From a virus, in the IMG/VR virus record IMGVR_UViG_3300027779_000161, positions 1 to 23,755 of that record: DNA of 23,755 bases; one strand, given 5' to 3'. The translations under genes and the position numbers were made by a program. Below are positions 21,878-23,755 of this stretch, piece after piece. Numbering within the stretch: the first letter of the stretch is position 1; every line of letters starts with the position of its first letter. A model generated the notes under the pieces. That model did not search any database. It saw only the letters and a list, made by a program, of their open reading frames with translations, and was not told the DNA's origin.

Positions 21878-22816
21878 TCATATTGCTGCTAGCAAATTCA
21901 ACAGTAAATAGTTATCTCTATCGATAAAGGATGCGTTATTCTTTCTTTCCCAGAATACTTCTTTTGGCATCGAGCCGACATCTTCGTATCCCGAGACGTC
22001 GATCTTGTAAAGTTCGATATCGTACTCCAACAGCATTTTAATAATCCGCCTTTCTTTGCTGGCGGCGTCTGGATCTAGGGCGACGTAGATGGGCGTATCA
22101 TTATAGACAATTTTCCGTAACAAATCGGAGTCGGTGCGCAAGGTTGAACCCAAGATGGGTACTGCATTTCCACAGACAATCGCATCGAATACCCCTTCAA
22201 CTAACATTAGATCTGAGTTCCAGTTAACAAACAGGTCATTAAACACTATATCCTTGGACGCTCTTGGATTTTTATACTTATATGAGTCTCCACTATAGGA
22301 TCTCGCTATAAAGTAGCTACAATCGCCATTCTCGTCGAAAGAAGGGATAATGATCCTATTCCGGTATTCTCCATCAAAGCAATATCCAATCTTCCATTTG
22401 ATTATATCTTCCCTTGATATGCCGCGTGATTGCAAATATCTCATTGCATATTTTCCTGTGGCCGGTATATTGTCGGAACACAAACTTATGAAGTTCTCTG
22501 GGAGGTCGACCCGTTCCTTACTTTCTTCAATGCGTCGTTCCACAAATAAGTCAGCAAATCTTTCAATATCTGTCCTGTCCGATATTGAGTCCCATTTCTG
22601 TAGTTGCAAATACGTACCAAAACGTCTAATAGCACGCCTAACATTACGACCATGATAATCACAAATCCAACACTTAAACACATTTTTGTTAATGTTAATA
22701 GAAAATTTACGTTTGTGATGATCGCATGCCGGGCACGAGAAAAGTAGCTCGCCGCCTTTGTCTGCATAGTCTCCAAATGTTTCATATAAAATCTTCTTTG
22801 CTTCTTTCTTATTCAT
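21878..22816 (-). CDS. DNA primase, DnaG/T4 gp61-type
   Basis: This 312-residue protein (T4 gp61 has 342) starts with a zinc ribbon: C-P-A-C (C28, C31) and C-W-I-C (C49, C52), which reads the template during RNA primer synthesis. A DnaG-type core follows: G-I-S-R-E-D-I-I-K-W-K-I-G-Y, R-I-I-I-P-S-F-D-E-N-G, and F-I-A-R-S-Y-S-G. The TOPRIM metal-binding motifs are L-V-E-G-V-F-D-A and A-L-D-P-D-A-A. No helicase domain is attached, so the phage helicase is encoded elsewhere. A short GAGGG-CGC-ATG spacing precedes the start. It has its own promoter right after the FKBP terminator. Lagging-strand priming is the expected role. Confidence 0.88.
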   Translation of the reverse strand: MNKKEAKKILYETFGDYADKGGELLFSCPACDHHKRKFSININKNVFKCWICDYHGRNVRRAIRRFGTYLQLQKWDSISDRTDIERFADLFVERRIEESKERVDLPENFISLCSDNIPATGKYAMRYLQSRGISREDIIKWKIGYCFDGEYRNRIIIPSFDENGDCSYFIARSYSGDSYKYKNPRASKDIVFNDLFVNWNSDLMLVEGVFDAIVCGNAVPILGSTLRTDSDLLRKIVYNDTPIYVALDPDAASKERRIIKMLLEYDIELYKIDVSGYEDVGSMPKEVFWERKNNASFIDRDNYLLLNLLAAI

Positions 22817-22830
22817 GCGCCCTCATCTAT

Positions 22831-22859
22831 AACCTAACACATATATTTTTAGCAGTCAA
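22831..22859 (-). promoter_or_regulatory. Promoter for the primase gene
   Basis: On the minus strand: -35 TTGACT (22859-22854), a 17-base spacer ending T-G-T, and -10 TAGGTT (22836-22831). The -10 is imperfect but preceded by an extended TGn element. The -35 begins four bases after the hairpin and T-tract of the FKBP terminator. Confidence 0.6.
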
Positions 22860-22860
22860 G

Positions 22861-22886
22861 AAAAAACAGCCCATTTGGGCTGTTTT
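22861..22886 (-). terminator. Rho-independent terminator after the FKBP gene
   Basis: A perfect 10-base-pair inverted repeat (aaaacagccc / gggctgtttt, 22863-22886) with an ATTT loop is followed on the minus strand by a run of six T. The symmetric A and T tracts mean it could also stop transcription from the other strand. It lies 26 bases past the FKBP stop. Confidence 0.88.
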
Positions 22887-22911
22887 GTTCGTTTGGTCCG
22901 ACTCGCGGAGC

Positions 22912-23415
22912 TTACGCTTCGGTTTCGGTCTCAGTTTCGTCGGCGCCGGTAGTCGTAGCCTCTGGCGAGTCATCCTCAACAATGACCTGGGTGCCGGTGT
23001 TCGCCAGTACCTCAATTTGAAAACTAAGTTCCTTACCCGCAAGAGGATGGTTCATATCCAGGGTTACAGTTTCATTTTCGATTGCGGTTACTTGTGCAAG
23101 AAATGGACCGCGTGGACCATTACCTTTGACCATTCCGCCTACTTCAACCTCGATCTCTCCGAAATCAACGATGGGAACATCGCGGGTTGCTGCCTCATTT
23201 CTCTGTCCGTACGCCTCTCCGGGCGGGATAGTAAACGACTTAGTCTCCCCCTCATTCATTCCAACGATTGCTGAGCTGAAGCCCCTAATCATTCGATGAT
23301 CTCCCACCTTGAATGTTAGAGGTTGCCCCCTAGTTCGCGAGTTATCAAACTCTGTTCCATCGACGTGTGTGCCAACGTAATGTATTTGCACATTGTGCCC
23401 AAGTTCTACTTTCAT
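22912..23415 (-). CDS. SlyD-type FKBP peptidyl-prolyl isomerase
   Basis: This 167-residue protein matches SlyD-class prolyl isomerases, which combine an FKBP catalytic domain with an inserted chaperone flap. The FKBP part shows V-Q-I-H-Y-V-G (9-15), G-T-E-F-D-N-S (20-26), P-L-T-F-K-V-G (32-38) and I-R-G-F-S-S-A-I-V-G-M-N-E-G-E (43-57). Then come F-T-I-P-P-G-E-A-Y-G and the hallmark D-M-N-H-P-L-A-G-K-E-L-S-F (120-132) that returns from the flap to the catalytic fold. The C-terminus is a short acidic/Thr tail, not the His-rich metal tail of E. coli SlyD. It probably helps fold phage or host proteins in the cytoplasm. The gene has its own promoter, AGGAGA site and terminator. Confidence 0.9.
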   Translation of the reverse strand: MKVELGHNVQIHYVGTHVDGTEFDNSRTRGQPLTFKVGDHRMIRGFSSAIVGMNEGETKSFTIPPGEAYGQRNEAATRDVPIVDFGEIEVEVGGMVKGNGPRGPFLAQVTAIENETVTLDMNHPLAGKELSFQIEVLANTGTQVIVEDDSPEATTTGADETETETEA

Positions 23416-23450
23416 TATTTCTCCTGTTGTTAATGAAATTATTCCCTATA

Positions 23451-23479
23451 AGAATAACATGTATTTAGATGTCTGTCAA
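23451..23479 (-). promoter_or_regulatory. Strong sigma70-type promoter for the FKBP gene
   Basis: On the minus strand: a perfect -35 TTGACA (23479-23474), a 17-base spacer ending T-G-T, and -10 TATTCT (23456-23451), so an extended -10 is present. The -35 overlaps the stop codon of the upstream resolvase-like gene. The predicted transcript start is about 23444, giving a leader of roughly 29 bases. Confidence 0.75.
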
Positions 23480-23755
23480 GAAGTTTTAGCTAAATTTTTC
23501 TCAACGATGTTGCCGGCTCGAGCTACGACAATTGCGTCAGCCTGATCATATGATTCAGGTTTTGGGTTTCCAAATTTAGTATACTCTATATGAAAAGCCT
23601 TTTCATTCTCAAGAAGGTATTTTAAAACTACTTCTTTTCCTTTTTCGCCGCGCTTTACTTTAATCCCGCAATGCTTGCGGGCGCTCGTTGCTGCAATGTA
23701 TTTTGGCTCGATCTCGAACATTTCATATACAAGCCATGATACTATTCCATTAAAC
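23476..23755 (-). CDS. RuvC-like Holliday junction resolvase, C-terminal part (runs off right edge)
   Basis: The frame is open from the right edge of the window, with no in-frame stop before the first internal ATG at 23721, so the true start probably lies outside. About 92 residues are visible. The sequence includes F-N-G-I-V-S-W-L-V-Y-E-M-F-E-I-E-P, A-A-T-S-A-R-K-H-C-G-I-K, R-G-E-K-G-K-E-V-V and Y-D-Q-A-D-A-I-V-V-A-R-A-G. This is the RuvC/RNase H-fold C-terminal arrangement, in which a Lys/Gly/Lys-Glu helix is followed by a final aspartate motif (D-x-A-D-A). Such enzymes cleave recombination junctions and branched DNA before packaging. The family call is by motif only and without the N-terminal catalytic residues in view. 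Confidence 0.55.
   Translation of the reverse strand, partial: FNGIVSWLVYEMFEIEPKYIAATSARKHCGIKVKRGEKGKEVVLKYLLENEKAFHIEYTKFGNPKPESYDQADAIVVARAGNIVEKNLAKTS

Noticed and set aside
1-23755. tRNA genes, CRISPR arrays, insertion sequences, integrase or attachment sites
   Set aside because: I looked for cloverleaf-like segments, regularly spaced repeats, transposase motifs and tyrosine or serine recombinase signatures and saw none. The four spacer repeats are too unevenly spaced and gene-sized to be a CRISPR array.

Overview
The window is part of the genome of a large tailed bacteriophage with a T4-type (myovirus-like) packaging and head-assembly programme. This rests on four recognisable proteins: a gp17-type large terminase, a gp20-type portal, a gp21-type prohead protease of almost exactly T4 length (205 residues), and gp46/gp47-type recombination functions. 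All genes lie on the minus strand, so transcription runs from position 23755 towards 1. They are tightly packed, with many start/stop overlaps. I saw no tRNA, CRISPR array, insertion sequence or integrase. The host cannot be named. A ribosomal protein bS21 homologue and the style of the accessory proteins resemble aquatic phages, but that is inference.

In transcription order, the right end (23755-17566) is the DNA-metabolism region. It holds the C-terminal part of a RuvC-like resolvase, a SlyD-type FKBP prolyl isomerase in its own promoter-to-terminator unit, a DnaG/gp61-type primase, a 327-residue tagged protein, and a 1049-residue single-chain Mre11-Rad50 (gp47-gp46) fusion. Three sigma70-like promoters with a 17-nt spacer and an extended -10 element lie here; I found none as clear further left.

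The middle (17555-12367) starts with an FtsZ/tubulin-family GTPase. A run of small genes follows, many beginning with a shared amphipathic leader of the type M-K-I-x-K-x-x-L-x-x-I-I-x-E-E. Four copies of a short repeat separate the first genes of this run, and the first copy is the coding 3' end of the tubulin gene. Next comes a likely lysis cassette (holin-like protein, i-spanin-like protein, secreted membrane-anchored coiled-coil protein), then a Cys-rich protein and an unknown.

The left part (12364-1) is the packaging and virion module: an acidic tagged protein, large terminase, portal, two conserved unknowns, a small membrane protein, a tagged protein, prohead protease, a 693-residue scaffold-like protein, a small tagged protein, bS21, and four tail-fibre or surface proteins. 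The last of these runs off the left edge. No major capsid protein is seen beside the protease, where T4 has it.

The main system-level hypothesis is that the leader-tagged proteins are packaged into the prohead and trimmed by the encoded prohead protease, as T4 internal proteins are through their capsid-targeting sequences. Several leaders end in an I/L-x-E-G motif matching the known I/L-x-E cleavage preference of gp21. If so, the repeat-separated small genes downstream of the tubulin gene are a cassette array of capsid-carried effector proteins.
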